From Metarhizobium sp964253915 (GTDB lineage Bacteria > Pseudomonadota > Alphaproteobacteria > Rhizobiales > Rhizobiaceae): 64,000 nucleotides of DNA. Where the stretch lies: assembly GCF_964253915.1 (NCBI RefSeq), contig NZ_CAXUSG020000016.1:30514-94513 (forward strand), in the 5' to 3' direction. Both the position numbers and the translations under genes were made by a program. Of the stretch, positions 6,794-14,891 are shown in pieces. Each line of letters begins with the position of its first letter. Positions within the stretch are counted from its first letter, which is position 1. Under the pieces are notes generated by a model. It worked only from the letters and a program-made list of their open reading frames with translations, did no database searches and was not told the origin of the DNA.

Positions 6794-7912
6794 ATGCGCG
6801 TCGGTTGCCCCAAGGAAATCAAGAACCACGAATATCGCGTCGGCCTGACGCCCGGAGCGGTGCGGGAATATGTGGCGCACGGCCACGACGTCCTGATCGA
6901 AACCAAAGCCGGTGCCGGCATCGGCGCCGATGATGCGGCTTACATCGCCGCCGGTGCGAAGATCGTCGGTTCGGCCAAGGAAATTTTCGAAAAGTCCGAC
7001 ATGGTCGTCAAGGTCAAGGAGCCGCAGCCCGCCGAATGGGCGCAGCTTCGCGATGGCCAGTTGCTCTACACCTATCTGCACCTTGCTCCCGATCCGGAAC
7101 AGACCAAGGGCCTGCTGGCCTCGGGTGTTACCGCCATCGCCTACGAGACCGTTACCGACGAGCGCGGCGGCTTGCCGCTGCTGGCGCCGATGTCGGAAGT
7201 CGCCGGTCGCCTGTCGATCCAGGCCGGTGCGGTGGCGCTGCAGAAGGCCTATGGCGGTCGCGGCATCCTGCTCGGCGGCGTTCCCGGCGTTCTGCCGGCC
7301 AAGGTTGCCGTCATCGGCGGCGGTGTCGTCGGTCTGCACGCCGCGAAGATGGCTGCCGGCCTCGGTGCCGAAGTCACCATCATCGACCGTTCGCTGCCGC
7401 GACTGCGCCAACTCGATGATATTTTCGCCGGCCGCGTACGCACCCGCTACTCGACGATCGATGCGTTGGAAGACGAGGTTTTCGCCGCCGATCTGGTTAT
7501 CGGCGCGGTGCTGATCCCCGGTGCCGCTGCGCCGAAACTGGTGACGCGCGAAATGTTGTCCGGCATGAAGAAGGGTGCCGTCATCGTCGATGTCGCCATC
7601 GACCAGGGCGGTTGCTTCGAGACCTCGCATGCGACGACCCATTCCGAGCCGACCTATGAGGTCGACGGCATCATTCACTATTGTGTCGCCAACATGCCGG
7701 GCGCCGTTCCGATCACCTCGGCGCATGCGCTGAACAATGCGACGCTGCAGCATGGTCTCGCCCTTGCCGATCGCGGCTTGCGGGCAATTGCCGAGGACAG
7801 GCACCTGCGCAACGGTCTCAACGTCCACAAAGGCCGCGTCACCAACCAGCCGGTTGCGGAAGCATTGGGTTACGAAGCCTATGCGCCGGAAAGCGTGCTG
7901 AACGTAGCGTAA
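6794..7912 (+). CDS. ald: Alanine dehydrogenase
   Basis: A 372-residue protein, the normal length. The N-terminus MRVGCPKEIKNHEYRVGLTP is the family signature for substrate binding, with Arg15 and a Lys near residue 74 (VKVKEPQ) expected at the pyruvate site. The NAD-binding Rossmann domain is central, with VAVIGGGVVGLHAAKMAAGLGA around residue 170. The enzyme interconverts alanine and pyruvate plus ammonia using NAD. A GAGGA ribosome site precedes the ATG. It is divergent from an Lrp regulator and followed by a GC-rich terminator hairpin, so it is probably monocistronic. Confidence 0.95.
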   Translation: MRVGCPKEIKNHEYRVGLTPGAVREYVAHGHDVLIETKAGAGIGADDAAYIAAGAKIVGSAKEIFEKSDMVVKVKEPQPAEWAQLRDGQLLYTYLHLAPDPEQTKGLLASGVTAIAYETVTDERGGLPLLAPMSEVAGRLSIQAGAVALQKAYGGRGILLGGVPGVLPAKVAVIGGGVVGLHAAKMAAGLGAEVTIIDRSLPRLRQLDDIFAGRVRTRYSTIDALEDEVFAADLVIGAVLIPGAAAPKLVTREMLSGMKKGAVIVDVAIDQGGCFETSHATTHSEPTYEVDGIIHYCVANMPGAVPITSAHALNNATLQHGLALADRGLRAIAEDRHLRNGLNVHKGRVTNQPVAEALGYEAYAPESVLNVA

Positions 7913-7935
7913 GTTCTCTCGCGTTAGGTCAATCG

Positions 7936-7975
7936 AAGGAGGCGCCGGCTTCGTCCAAGGGGCCGGCGCCTTCGT
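7936..7975 (+). terminator. Terminator hairpin after ald
   Basis: GGCGCCGGC (7941-7949) pairs with GCCGGCGCC (7962-7970), extended by GAAGG/TTC flanks and followed by TTCGTTTG. It begins 23 bases past the ald stop. Confidence 0.6.
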
Positions 7976-8004
7976 TTGTGGATATGGCCCCAAAGTTTTC
8001 TTCT

Positions 8005-8030
8005 GTCATTCTGGGCTTGTCCCGAACATC
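8005..8030. repeat. Degenerate copy of the palindromic element that flanks the GIY-YIG gene
   Basis: This stretch shares GTCAT, GGGCTTGTCCCGA and ATC with the 29-base inverted repeats at 56669 and 57069, with one deletion and three mismatches that spoil the perfect stem. It lies between ald and the LysE-family gene. The rest of the 8031-8167 interval shows no other feature I recognise. Confidence 0.55.
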
Positions 8031-8167
8031 ACGGGCAGTGAGGGCTGCTATCGATCCGAAGCGCCAGCGTCGCAAGCCCTGCGGACGCCATACGGAAGTA
8101 TCCCATTCTCTCTTGCCAAGCCCGCAAATCGGTGGCTTGCTCGGTCGATATCTGGGAGAGAACGCGC

Positions 8168-8803
8168 ATGTCATTCGAACATTGGATTGCCTTCGTGGCC
8201 GCATCCGCCATTCTGCTGGCCATTCCCGGCCCGACGATCCTGCTGGTGATTTCTTATGCGTTGAGCCATGGCCGCAAATCGGCGACGGCGACCGTCGCCG
8301 GTGTGGCGCTCGGTGATTTTACCGCCATGACCGCCTCGATGCTTGGCCTCGGTGCCTTGCTTGCCGCGTCCGCTGCTTTGTTCACGGTGTTGAAATGGGT
8401 CGGCGCGGCCTATCTGATCTATCTTGGCATAAAGCTCTGGCGCGCGCCGGTAAGCGATCCCGGTGAAACCAAAGATGCGGAGCCGGCGAAGGAGCGGCCT
8501 TTGCGCATCTTCCTGCACACCTACGTCGTCACGGCGCTGAACCCGAAGAGCATCGTCTTTTTTGTCGCCTTCCTGCCGCAGTTCCTCGACCTGACGCGTC
8601 CGATCGCCATGCAGATGGTCATCTTCGAAACGACCTTCCTCGTGCTCGCCACGCTGAACGCCGCCGCTTATGGCCTGATGGCCTCGATGGCGCGGCAGAC
8701 GATTCGCAAGCCGGCGGTCCAGCGTGTCGTCAATCGCACCGGCGGCTCCCTGATGATCGGCGCCGGCCTGCTTGCGGTCGGCTGGAAGAAGGCGGCCGCC
8801 TGA
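8168..8803 (+). CDS. LysE/RhtB family amino-acid exporter
   Basis: A 211-residue membrane protein, the usual size. It shows about six hydrophobic helices and the family signature near the N-terminus, AIPGPTILLVISYALSHGRK (about residues 17-36). FLHTYVVTALNPKSIVFFVAFLPQFL is another conserved LysE segment. The family exports amino acids or homoserine-type compounds across the inner membrane; the actual substrate cannot be read. The start at ATG 8168 puts the first membrane segment at the N-terminus, as in homologs. Confidence 0.85.
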   Translation: MSFEHWIAFVAASAILLAIPGPTILLVISYALSHGRKSATATVAGVALGDFTAMTASMLGLGALLAASAALFTVLKWVGAAYLIYLGIKLWRAPVSDPGETKDAEPAKERPLRIFLHTYVVTALNPKSIVFFVAFLPQFLDLTRPIAMQMVIFETTFLVLATLNAAAYGLMASMARQTIRKPAVQRVVNRTGGSLMIGAGLLAVGWKKAAA

Positions 8804-8934
8804 GCCGGGGCGAAACAACTGCAAAGGCCTGTGCATTTTTCGACTTCGCCGCAGAAACCCGCTGCATTCTTTGCTAAAGGATCTGCCGTTGGCTCTGCGG
8901 CGAGTCACTGAAAACAGCAAACGAGGAAAATTCA

Positions 8935-10443
8935 TTGCAGGTCGGCATCGATATGGGTGTGGTTTCGGGCGGCGCCAGCGCGAAGCTTGATATCGAGGAG
9001 CTTCTTGCCACCCGCCTTCTGGTCCAGGGCAATTCCGGTTCCGGCAAGTCGCACCTGCTGCGCCGTCTTCTCGAGCAGTCCGCGCCGTGGGTGCAGCAGG
9101 TCGTCATCGACCCGGAAGGCGATTTCGTGACGCTTTCGGACCGGTTCGGGCACGTCGTCGTCGATGGCGAGCGCAGCGAAGCGGAACTGACCGGCATCGC
9201 CACCCGTATCCGCCAGCATCGCGTCTCCTGCGTGCTGACGTTGGAAGGATTGGAGATCGACCAGCAGATGCGCGCCGCCGCCGCTTTCCTCAACGGCCTG
9301 TTCGATGCCGATCGCGAGTTCTGGTATCCGGTGCTCGTCGTTGTCGACGAGGCGCAGATGTTTGCCCCCTCGGTTGCCGGCGAAGTCTCCGAAGACGCGC
9401 GAAAAATGTCGCTGGGCGCCATGACGAACCTGATGTGTCGTGGCCGCAAACGCGGGCTGGCGGGCGTCATCGCCACGCAGCGACTGGCAAAACTCGCCAA
9501 GAACGTCGCGGCCGAGGCTTCGAATTTCCTGATGGGCCGCACCTTCCTCGATATCGACATGGCACGTGCCGCGGACCTGCTCGGCATGGATAGGCGCCAG
9601 GCGGAAATGTTCCGCGACCTTAAGCGCGGCAATTTTGTTGCCCTTGGCCCGGCGCTGTCGCGGCGGCCGTTGCCGATCGTCATTGGCCAGGTGGAAACCT
9701 CGGCGCGGTCGTCGAGCCCGAAACTGATGCCGATGCCGGAAGCGCCGGCGGATGTCGAGGACCTGATCTTTACGCCCGACCCCGAAGAATTCAATCGGCC
9801 GATGGTCCGCCGCGCGCCGCCGGCGCCGCGACCGACGACCGATATTCTTGCCGAGCTTTCCCGCTCGGCACCGGCCGCCGTCGCCATGACGGAGCCGAAG
9901 GCCAGTGTGCCTGACATCTCCGAAGAGGAGAAGGAAACGCGGCTTGTCGCCGTGCTCTCGGAAATTCTCGGCGATCCCGAGGCTGCCTTCCGCTCCGATG
10001 CCGTTCTGTATCAGGAGTTTCTGGTTCGCGCCCGCATGCGCCGGATCACGGGTGCGCCGATGCCGCTCCCGGAGTTTCGCCGGCGCGTGGCCATCACGCG
10101 CTCCGGCGTCGACGAGGAGACTGCTGCCGGCGAATCCTGGGCCGGTGCCCTGGATCTCTGCGCACGCGTTTCCGAAGACCTGCAGGGCGTCTTCCTGCTT
10201 CTGGCCTGTGCGGCGATCAGGAACGAGGCCTGCCCATCGGATGCCCGCCTTGCCCGCGCCTACGGCACGCATTCCGCCCGCCGCGCCCGGCGGCTTCTCG
10301 GTTATTTCGAGGAGCAGGGCGTCGTCGTCGTCCACACGGATTTTTCCGGCAAGCGCATCGTTGCCTTCCCGGATATCGGAGCGGAGACGTCGCCCGGGGA
10401 TGCCAATGCGCCGGACGAGCCGGGGCAATTGGCGGCGGAGTAG
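8935..10443 (+). CDS. HerA-like ATP-binding protein
   Basis: A 502-residue protein. A Walker A motif GNSGSGKS (residues 32-39) begins a HerA/DUF87-type ATPase core. Walker B is in VLVVVDEAQMF (about residues 132-142) and ATQRLAKLAKNVAAEA is the sensor-like stretch near residue 180. The segment DLKRGNFVALG closes the core. From about residue 300 there is an alpha-helical C-terminal extension of unknown function. HerA-type ATPases translocate DNA with nucleases such as NurA, but no such partner is adjacent, so the role is open. Translation appears to start at TTG 8935; no ATG gives the conserved N-terminus. Confidence 0.7.
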   Translation: MQVGIDMGVVSGGASAKLDIEELLATRLLVQGNSGSGKSHLLRRLLEQSAPWVQQVVIDPEGDFVTLSDRFGHVVVDGERSEAELTGIATRIRQHRVSCVLTLEGLEIDQQMRAAAAFLNGLFDADREFWYPVLVVVDEAQMFAPSVAGEVSEDARKMSLGAMTNLMCRGRKRGLAGVIATQRLAKLAKNVAAEASNFLMGRTFLDIDMARAADLLGMDRRQAEMFRDLKRGNFVALGPALSRRPLPIVIGQVETSARSSSPKLMPMPEAPADVEDLIFTPDPEEFNRPMVRRAPPAPRPTTDILAELSRSAPAAVAMTEPKASVPDISEEEKETRLVAVLSEILGDPEAAFRSDAVLYQEFLVRARMRRITGAPMPLPEFRRRVAITRSGVDEETAAGESWAGALDLCARVSEDLQGVFLLLACAAIRNEACPSDARLARAYGTHSARRARRLLGYFEEQGVVVVHTDFSGKRIVAFPDIGAETSPGDANAPDEPGQLAAE

Positions 10444-10446
10444 CGG

Positions 10447-10881
10447 CTAGGTTTCGATGACGTGCAGTGCCTCGTGACCGCCGATGACGGCATTTGCATT
10501 GATGCGGCGGTCGAAGGTGGCGAGCTTGCCGTTCTTGAAGCGTGCGAGGCCAAGTAGATAAATGTCCGTTATCGCGCCCGGCTTGCGGATCTCTTCGATA
10601 TCGAAAATCGCTGGATCCAGTAGGCTGATGTCATCGCCCCAAAAGCGATGCTCCGTCATCTGGCGCATGTAGTTGAAAAGAGCGGCGATTTCGACCGGCT
10701 TTCCCGCCCAATTGGGATAGCGCGGATTGGACATGATCCGCAGCAGGCCGTTTTCGGTAAGTGGGCAACTCGCCCAATCCTTTCCTCCGACGGTTGAGAA
10801 CCAGTTGAATGCCGGAGGGTGGTGGATGTGGCTCGAGTCGAGGAGAGGAATCAGAATGTTGACGTCGAGCAGATAGGTCAC
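10447..10881 (-). CDS. PIN-domain toxin (VapC-like ribonuclease)
   Basis: A 144-residue PIN domain. Acidic residues expected at the metal site are visible: Asp6 in LLDVNILIPL, Glu43 in TENGLL, Asp106 in ITDIYLLGLA and Asp124 in ATFDRR. PIN toxins cleave RNA, often tRNA or rRNA. The start overlaps the stop of the upstream antitoxin gene by 4 bases, showing translational coupling and supporting a toxin-antitoxin pair. Its stop lies 3 bases past the stop of the HerA-like gene on the opposite strand, so the two genes are convergent and nearly abutting. Confidence 0.8.
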   Translation of the reverse strand: MTYLLDVNILIPLLDSSHIHHPPAFNWFSTVGGKDWASCPLTENGLLRIMSNPRYPNWAGKPVEIAALFNYMRQMTEHRFWGDDISLLDPAIFDIEEIRKPGAITDIYLLGLARFKNGKLATFDRRINANAVIGGHEALHVIET

Positions 10882-11105
10882 GGATATTCGTCGCGTAGGG
10901 CGTTGACGATTTCCGGCGTCACCGGCGTGTTGCCGGGTTTACTGAGGATAACAGGCACACCGTTCCGGACGACGATCAGCGGCGCGTTTTTCAGGCCGTT
11001 TCGCGCGATTTCGGTCATGACTTCGTCGAGGGTACGATTCTGCTTTTTGGCAATCGCCTCGGCTGCTTCCAGCACATCGTCATCGATCTTCAGAGTTGTC
11101 TGCAT
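10878..11105 (-). CDS. Ribbon-helix-helix antitoxin (VapB-like) of the PIN toxin
   Basis: A 75-residue protein. The N-terminus MQTTLKIDDDVLEAAEAIAK is a ribbon-helix-helix: a short beta strand with alternating Thr/Leu/Ile followed by a helix, expected to bind the operon's own promoter as a dimer. The C-terminal half (NAPLIVVRNGVPVILSKPG) is the likely toxin-neutralising tail. The ATG at 11105 has a GGAG ribosome site; an upstream extension lacks one. It is the first gene of a two-gene unit with a 4-base overlap. Confidence 0.75.
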   Translation of the reverse strand: MQTTLKIDDDVLEAAEAIAKKQNRTLDEVMTEIARNGLKNAPLIVVRNGVPVILSKPGNTPVTPEIVNALRDEYP

Positions 11106-11168
11106 CGCTTTTCTCCAGCGTTGTTCTGAATATAGGCACATTTTCGCGACTTCTCAATGTGGACGCTG

Positions 11169-11197
11169 CTTGACATTCCCATGACACCGGCCTAAAG
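11169..11197 (+). promoter_or_regulatory. Candidate sigma-70 promoter for rpsD
   Basis: CTTGAC (11169-11174), a 17-base spacer and CTAAAG (11192-11197) resemble the rhizobial housekeeping consensus CTTGAC-N17-CTATAT. The predicted start leaves a leader of about 165 bases before rpsD. That leader contains a hairpin CACCGG (11208-11213)/CCGGTG (11224-11229), a possible regulatory structure. Confidence 0.45.
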
Positions 11198-11370
11198 ACC
11201 CCGCCAGCACCGGGCAGCAATGTCCGGTGTTTCATTTGACATGTCCCGTGGCCTTTCCGTTCGCGAATGTGAGAGGCCTGTCAGAACTTCCAAAACGAGG
11301 TTCAAAGGAGGGCGTGTTTCCTTGATCCGTGCCGGCAACGGTGCGGTGTAACGTTCTGAAAGGAAATGCG

Positions 11371-11988
11371 ATGAGCAAGCGCGAATCGTCCAAGTACAAA
11401 ATTGACCGCCGTATGGGCGAAAACATCTGGGGTCGTCCGAAGTCCCCGGTTAACCGCCGCGAATACGGCCCGGGCCAGCACGGCCAGCGCCGCAAGGGCA
11501 AGCTTTCGGACTTCGGCGTGCAGCTGCGCGCCAAGCAGAAGCTGAAGGGCTATTACGGCGACATCCGCGAAAAGCAGTTCCGCGCCACCTACGACGAAGC
11601 CAACCGTCGCAAGGGTGACACCTCGGAAAACCTGATCGGCCTGCTCGAGTCGCGTCTCGACGCGATCGTGTACCGCGCCAAGTTCGTTCCGACGGTCTTT
11701 GCTGCCCGTCAGTTCGTCAACCATGGCCACGTCACCGTCAACGGCGTTCGCGTCAACATCGGTTCCTACCGTTGCAAGGTCGGCGATGTCATCGAAGTTC
11801 GCCAGAAGTCCAAGCAGCTCGTTTCGGTTCTCGAAGCCGTTGCCCTGACCGAGCGTGACGTTCCGGATTACGTCGAAGTCGACCACAACAAGATGGTTGC
11901 GACCTTCGCCCGCGTTCCGACCCTGTCCGACGTTCCGTACCCGGTCGTCATGGAACCGCACCTGGTCGTCGAATTCTATTCGCGTTAA
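11371..11988 (+). CDS. rpsD: 30S ribosomal protein S4
   Basis: A 205-residue protein, the standard bacterial S4 length. The N-terminus MSKRESSKYKIDRRMGENIW is the alphaproteobacterial S4 form, which lacks the zinc-type cysteines. The S4 RNA-binding domain is at about residues 93-155 (ESRLDAIVYRAKF... FVNHGHVTVNGVRVNIGSY). S4 binds the 5' domain of 16S rRNA and nucleates small-subunit assembly. A GAAAGGAAA ribosome site precedes the ATG. In this organism the gene stands alone rather than in the alpha operon, with its own promoter and a strong terminator. Confidence 0.97.
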   Translation: MSKRESSKYKIDRRMGENIWGRPKSPVNRREYGPGQHGQRRKGKLSDFGVQLRAKQKLKGYYGDIREKQFRATYDEANRRKGDTSENLIGLLESRLDAIVYRAKFVPTVFAARQFVNHGHVTVNGVRVNIGSYRCKVGDVIEVRQKSKQLVSVLEAVALTERDVPDYVEVDHNKMVATFARVPTLSDVPYPVVMEPHLVVEFYSR

Positions 11989-12016
11989 TTTTCGCGAATC
12001 GGTATTCAAGATTTGG

Positions 12017-12043
12017 AAAGCCGCTCTTCGGGGCGGCTTTTTT
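12017..12043 (+). terminator. Rho-independent terminator of rpsD
   Basis: AAAGCCGC pairs with GCGGCTTT around TCTTCGGG and runs into TTT, starting 29 bases after the rpsD stop. Confidence 0.85.
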
Positions 12044-12063
12044 ATTGACGAGAGGGAGCGCGG

Positions 12064-12993
12064 ATGCCGGATTTGCAGACCATCGTTGAAGACATTCACC
12101 AGGCACTTCTGCCGCGGCTCGGCGAAGGCGCCGTCGCCGATTACATTCCGCAGCTTGCGAAGATAAACCCGAAGCAACTGGGCATCGCCGTGGCCACCAC
12201 CGGCGGAGAACTGCACCTGGCCGGCGATGCCGCCACGCCGTTCTCGATCCAGAGCATTTCCAAGGTGTTCATGCTGACGCTGGCGCTCGGCAAGGTGGGC
12301 GAGGGCATCTGGAAACGGGTCGGCCGCGAACCGTCCGGATCGCCGTTCAACTCCATCGTCCAGCTTGAGCGCGAAAACGGCATCCCGCGCAATCCCTTCA
12401 TCAATGCCGGCGCGATTGCCGTCACCGATACCGTTCTGGCCGGTCACCAGCCGCGCGAGGCGATCGGCGAACTGCTGCGGTTCGTCCGATACTTGGCAGA
12501 CGACGACACGGTATCCATCGACGATGCTGTCGCCCGCTCAGAGACGCAGACGGGGTTCCGCAATTTTGCGCTTGCCAACTTCATGCGCTCCTTCGGCAAT
12601 ATCGATCACCCGGTCGAGCATGTGCTCGGCGTCTATTTCCATCAATGCGCCCTGTCGATGACCTGCGCACAGCTCGCCCGCGCTGGCTTGTTTCTTGCCG
12701 CCCGCGGCGCCAATCCGCTGACGGGGCACACGGTGGTGTCCGCCAAGCGGGCGCGGCGCATCAACGCGCTGATGCTGATGTGCGGCCACTATGACGGCTC
12801 CGGCGAATTTGCCTATCGCGTTGGCCTGCCGGGCAAGAGTGGTGTCGGTGGTGGTATCCTCTGCGTTGCTCCCGGTGTTGCCTCGGTCGCCGTCTGGTCG
12901 CCGGGCCTGAACAAGGTCGGCAATTCGCTGCTCGGCTCGGAGGCGCTGGAAATGCTGGCGGCGCGCACCGGCTGGTCGGTTTTCGACATGTGA
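12064..12993 (+). CDS. glsA: Glutaminase A
   Basis: A 309-residue protein of normal length. The beta-lactamase-fold catalytic Ser-x-x-Lys is SISK at residues 64-67. Other signatures are EXGIPRNPFINAGAI (about residue 105), the GNIDHPVEHVLGVYFHQC region, and the C-terminal GKSGVGGGI segment. The enzyme hydrolyses glutamine to glutamate and ammonia in the cytoplasm and is often linked to acid or nitrogen physiology. It stands alone after the rpsD terminator, with GAGAGGGAGCGCGG providing a ribosome site. Confidence 0.95.
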   Translation: MPDLQTIVEDIHQALLPRLGEGAVADYIPQLAKINPKQLGIAVATTGGELHLAGDAATPFSIQSISKVFMLTLALGKVGEGIWKRVGREPSGSPFNSIVQLERENGIPRNPFINAGAIAVTDTVLAGHQPREAIGELLRFVRYLADDDTVSIDDAVARSETQTGFRNFALANFMRSFGNIDHPVEHVLGVYFHQCALSMTCAQLARAGLFLAARGANPLTGHTVVSAKRARRINALMLMCGHYDGSGEFAYRVGLPGKSGVGGGILCVAPGVASVAVWSPGLNKVGNSLLGSEALEMLAARTGWSVFDM

Positions 12994-13109
12994 ACCGCCG
13001 GTAGCGCGGCAAAGCGCGCTGCAAGGCAAAAACACCTTGATCTTGCGGTCCATAGCGGGCATTGCCTTTGCGCATCAGCCCGCAACGGTTTTGTCCGGAA
13101 CGAGACGCC

Positions 13110-14000
13110 ATGAACATCGCCATACCGGTCATCGACGAGCCGGATATTGCGGACGAGGCAGCCGAAGGCGGCGCCCATCCGCTGTTTGCCGAGGCCCCCC
13201 GCTCGGTGTCCTTCAACAAGCTGCGCAAGCGCCTGCTGCGACAGGCCCGCCAGTCCATCGAAGATTTCGGCATGCTGAAGGGCCAGAAGCGCTGGCTCGT
13301 CGGTGTTTCCGGCGGCAAGGACAGTTATGGCTTGCTGGCGCTGCTGCTCGACCTGAAATGGCGCGGGCTTCTGCCGGTCGACCTCATCGCCTGCAACCTC
13401 GACCAGGGTCAGCCGAATTTCCCCAAACATATCCTGCCGGAATACCTGACCAGCATCGGCGTGCCGCACCGCATCGAATATCGCGACACTTATTCGATCG
13501 TGAAGGAAAAGGTGCCGGCAGGCGCCACCTACTGTTCGCTCTGTTCCAGGCTGCGTCGCGGCAACCTCTATCGCATCGCCCGCGAAGAGGGATGCGATGC
13601 GCTGGTCCTCGGCCATCACCGCGAGGACATCCTCGAAACCTTCTTCATGAACTTCTTCCATGGCGGAAGGCTCGCCGGCATGCCCGCCAAGCTCTTGAAC
13701 GACGAGGGCGACCTGATGGTGCTGCGTCCGCTCGCTTATGCGGCGGAGGACGACCTTGCCAAGTTTGCGGCGGCCATGCAGTTCCCGATCATTCCCTGCG
13801 ACCTCTGCGGCTCGCAGGACGGCCTGCAGCGCAATGCCATGAAGGCGATGCTTGCCGATATCGAAACGCGCATGCCGGGCCGCAAGGATACGATGCTGCG
13901 TGCACTCGCGCATGTGAACCCTTCGCACCTGCTCGATCCGAAACTCTTCGATTTTTCCAGTCTGATGTCCGTTGAGAGGAATGTATCCGATGACCGTTGA
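13110..14000 (+). CDS. ttcA: tRNA 2-thiocytidine biosynthesis protein TtcA
   Basis: A 296-residue protein. The PP-loop ATP pyrophosphatase motif SGGKDS is at residues 67-72. Two CxxC pairs, CSLC (residues 142-145) and CDLC (230-233), supply ligands for the [4Fe-4S] cluster needed for sulfur transfer. GHHREDILETFFMNFFHGG is the family signature. TtcA thiolates cytidine 32 of certain tRNAs. The start at ATG 13110 follows CGAGACGCC; a longer in-frame start lacks support. The last 11 bases overlap the next gene, so the pair is probably translationally coupled. Confidence 0.92.
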   Translation: MNIAIPVIDEPDIADEAAEGGAHPLFAEAPRSVSFNKLRKRLLRQARQSIEDFGMLKGQKRWLVGVSGGKDSYGLLALLLDLKWRGLLPVDLIACNLDQGQPNFPKHILPEYLTSIGVPHRIEYRDTYSIVKEKVPAGATYCSLCSRLRRGNLYRIAREEGCDALVLGHHREDILETFFMNFFHGGRLAGMPAKLLNDEGDLMVLRPLAYAAEDDLAKFAAAMQFPIIPCDLCGSQDGLQRNAMKAMLADIETRMPGRKDTMLRALAHVNPSHLLDPKLFDFSSLMSVERNVSDDR

Positions 14001-14814
14001 TGTGACTGCGCTTGCCGATCTGCTGCGTCGTGCGGCGAAAGCCGAAATCATGCCGCGCTTCCGGCGGTTGGGTGACGGCGATGTCCGCACCAAGACCGAC
14101 GCCACCGACCTCGTCACCGAGGCGGATGAATCGGCAGAGCGGATGATGCGTGCCGAACTGGCGAAGACGCTGCCGAACGCCGTCTTCATCGGCGAGGAGT
14201 CCGTCGCCAGCGATCCGGACCTGCTCTACAAGCTGCCGGATGCGGAACTGGCGATCGTTGTCGATCCTGTTGACGGCACCTTCAATTTTGCCGCCGGCGT
14301 GCCGGCCTTCGGCGTCATGGCGTCCGTCGTCTGGAAGGGCGAGACGGTTGCCGGCATCATCTACGATCCGATGGGCGACGACTGGGTCATGGCGGAAAAG
14401 GGCGCTGGCGCCTGGCTGCGCCGACCCGAGGACAGCAATGCGCTGCGGTTGAAGGTCGCTGATCCTGTCGGGCTCGAGCATATGGTCGGCATGGCATCGA
14501 CCGGCTACCTGGAGAAGAACGTGCGCGCCGAAGTGATGCACAGCCTTGCCAAGGTACGTTATGCCGCCAGCTATCGCTGCGCTGCTCACGAATACCGCGC
14601 TTTTGCCGGTGGCCACGTGCATTTCGTCATGTACAACAAGCTGATGCCCTGGGACCATCTGGCCGGCACGCTGATCTCGCAGGAGGCCGGCGCGTATGCT
14701 GCACGTCTCGACGGCTCGCCCTATCTTCCCAAGCATGTCGATGGCGGCCTGCTTCTGGCAACCGACAAGGAATCGTGGCAGCGCCTCAAGACCGAGGTTT
14801 TCGCCGCTATCTGA
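13990..14814 (+). CDS. Inositol monophosphatase family protein
   Basis: A 274-residue protein with the lithium-sensitive phosphatase metal sites: GEES at residues 68-71, DPVDGT at 92-97 and a C-terminal WDHLAGTLISQEAG near residue 220. Members dephosphorylate inositol phosphates, histidinol phosphate or 3'-phosphoadenosine compounds; the substrate cannot be told here. An ATG nine bases upstream abuts its own GAGAGGA, so the ATG at 13990, correctly spaced from that ribosome site, is chosen. It overlaps the end of ttcA and probably forms an operon with it. Confidence 0.85.
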   Translation: MTVDVTALADLLRRAAKAEIMPRFRRLGDGDVRTKTDATDLVTEADESAERMMRAELAKTLPNAVFIGEESVASDPDLLYKLPDAELAIVVDPVDGTFNFAAGVPAFGVMASVVWKGETVAGIIYDPMGDDWVMAEKGAGAWLRRPEDSNALRLKVADPVGLEHMVGMASTGYLEKNVRAEVMHSLAKVRYAASYRCAAHEYRAFAGGHVHFVMYNKLMPWDHLAGTLISQEAGAYAARLDGSPYLPKHVDGGLLLATDKESWQRLKTEVFAAI

Positions 14815-14834
14815 CGGATCGGCACACCACAATG

Positions 14835-14870
14835 AAAAAGGCGCGGAACTTGCCGGTTCCGCGCCTTTTT
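14835..14870. terminator. Bidirectional terminator between the phosphatase gene and the MFS gene
   Basis: AAAAAGGCGCGGAAC (14835-14849) is the exact reverse complement of GTTCCGCGCCTTTTT (14856-14870), with a 6-base loop. A and T tracts on both sides suit termination in both directions between convergent genes. Confidence 0.9.
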
Positions 14871-14891
14871 GTTTGTCCAATAACTGCCTGA

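Noticed and set aside
6638..7993. Long N-terminal extension of the Lrp regulator into ald
   Set aside because: It is antisense to ald. The Lrp family starts at the ATG at 6637.
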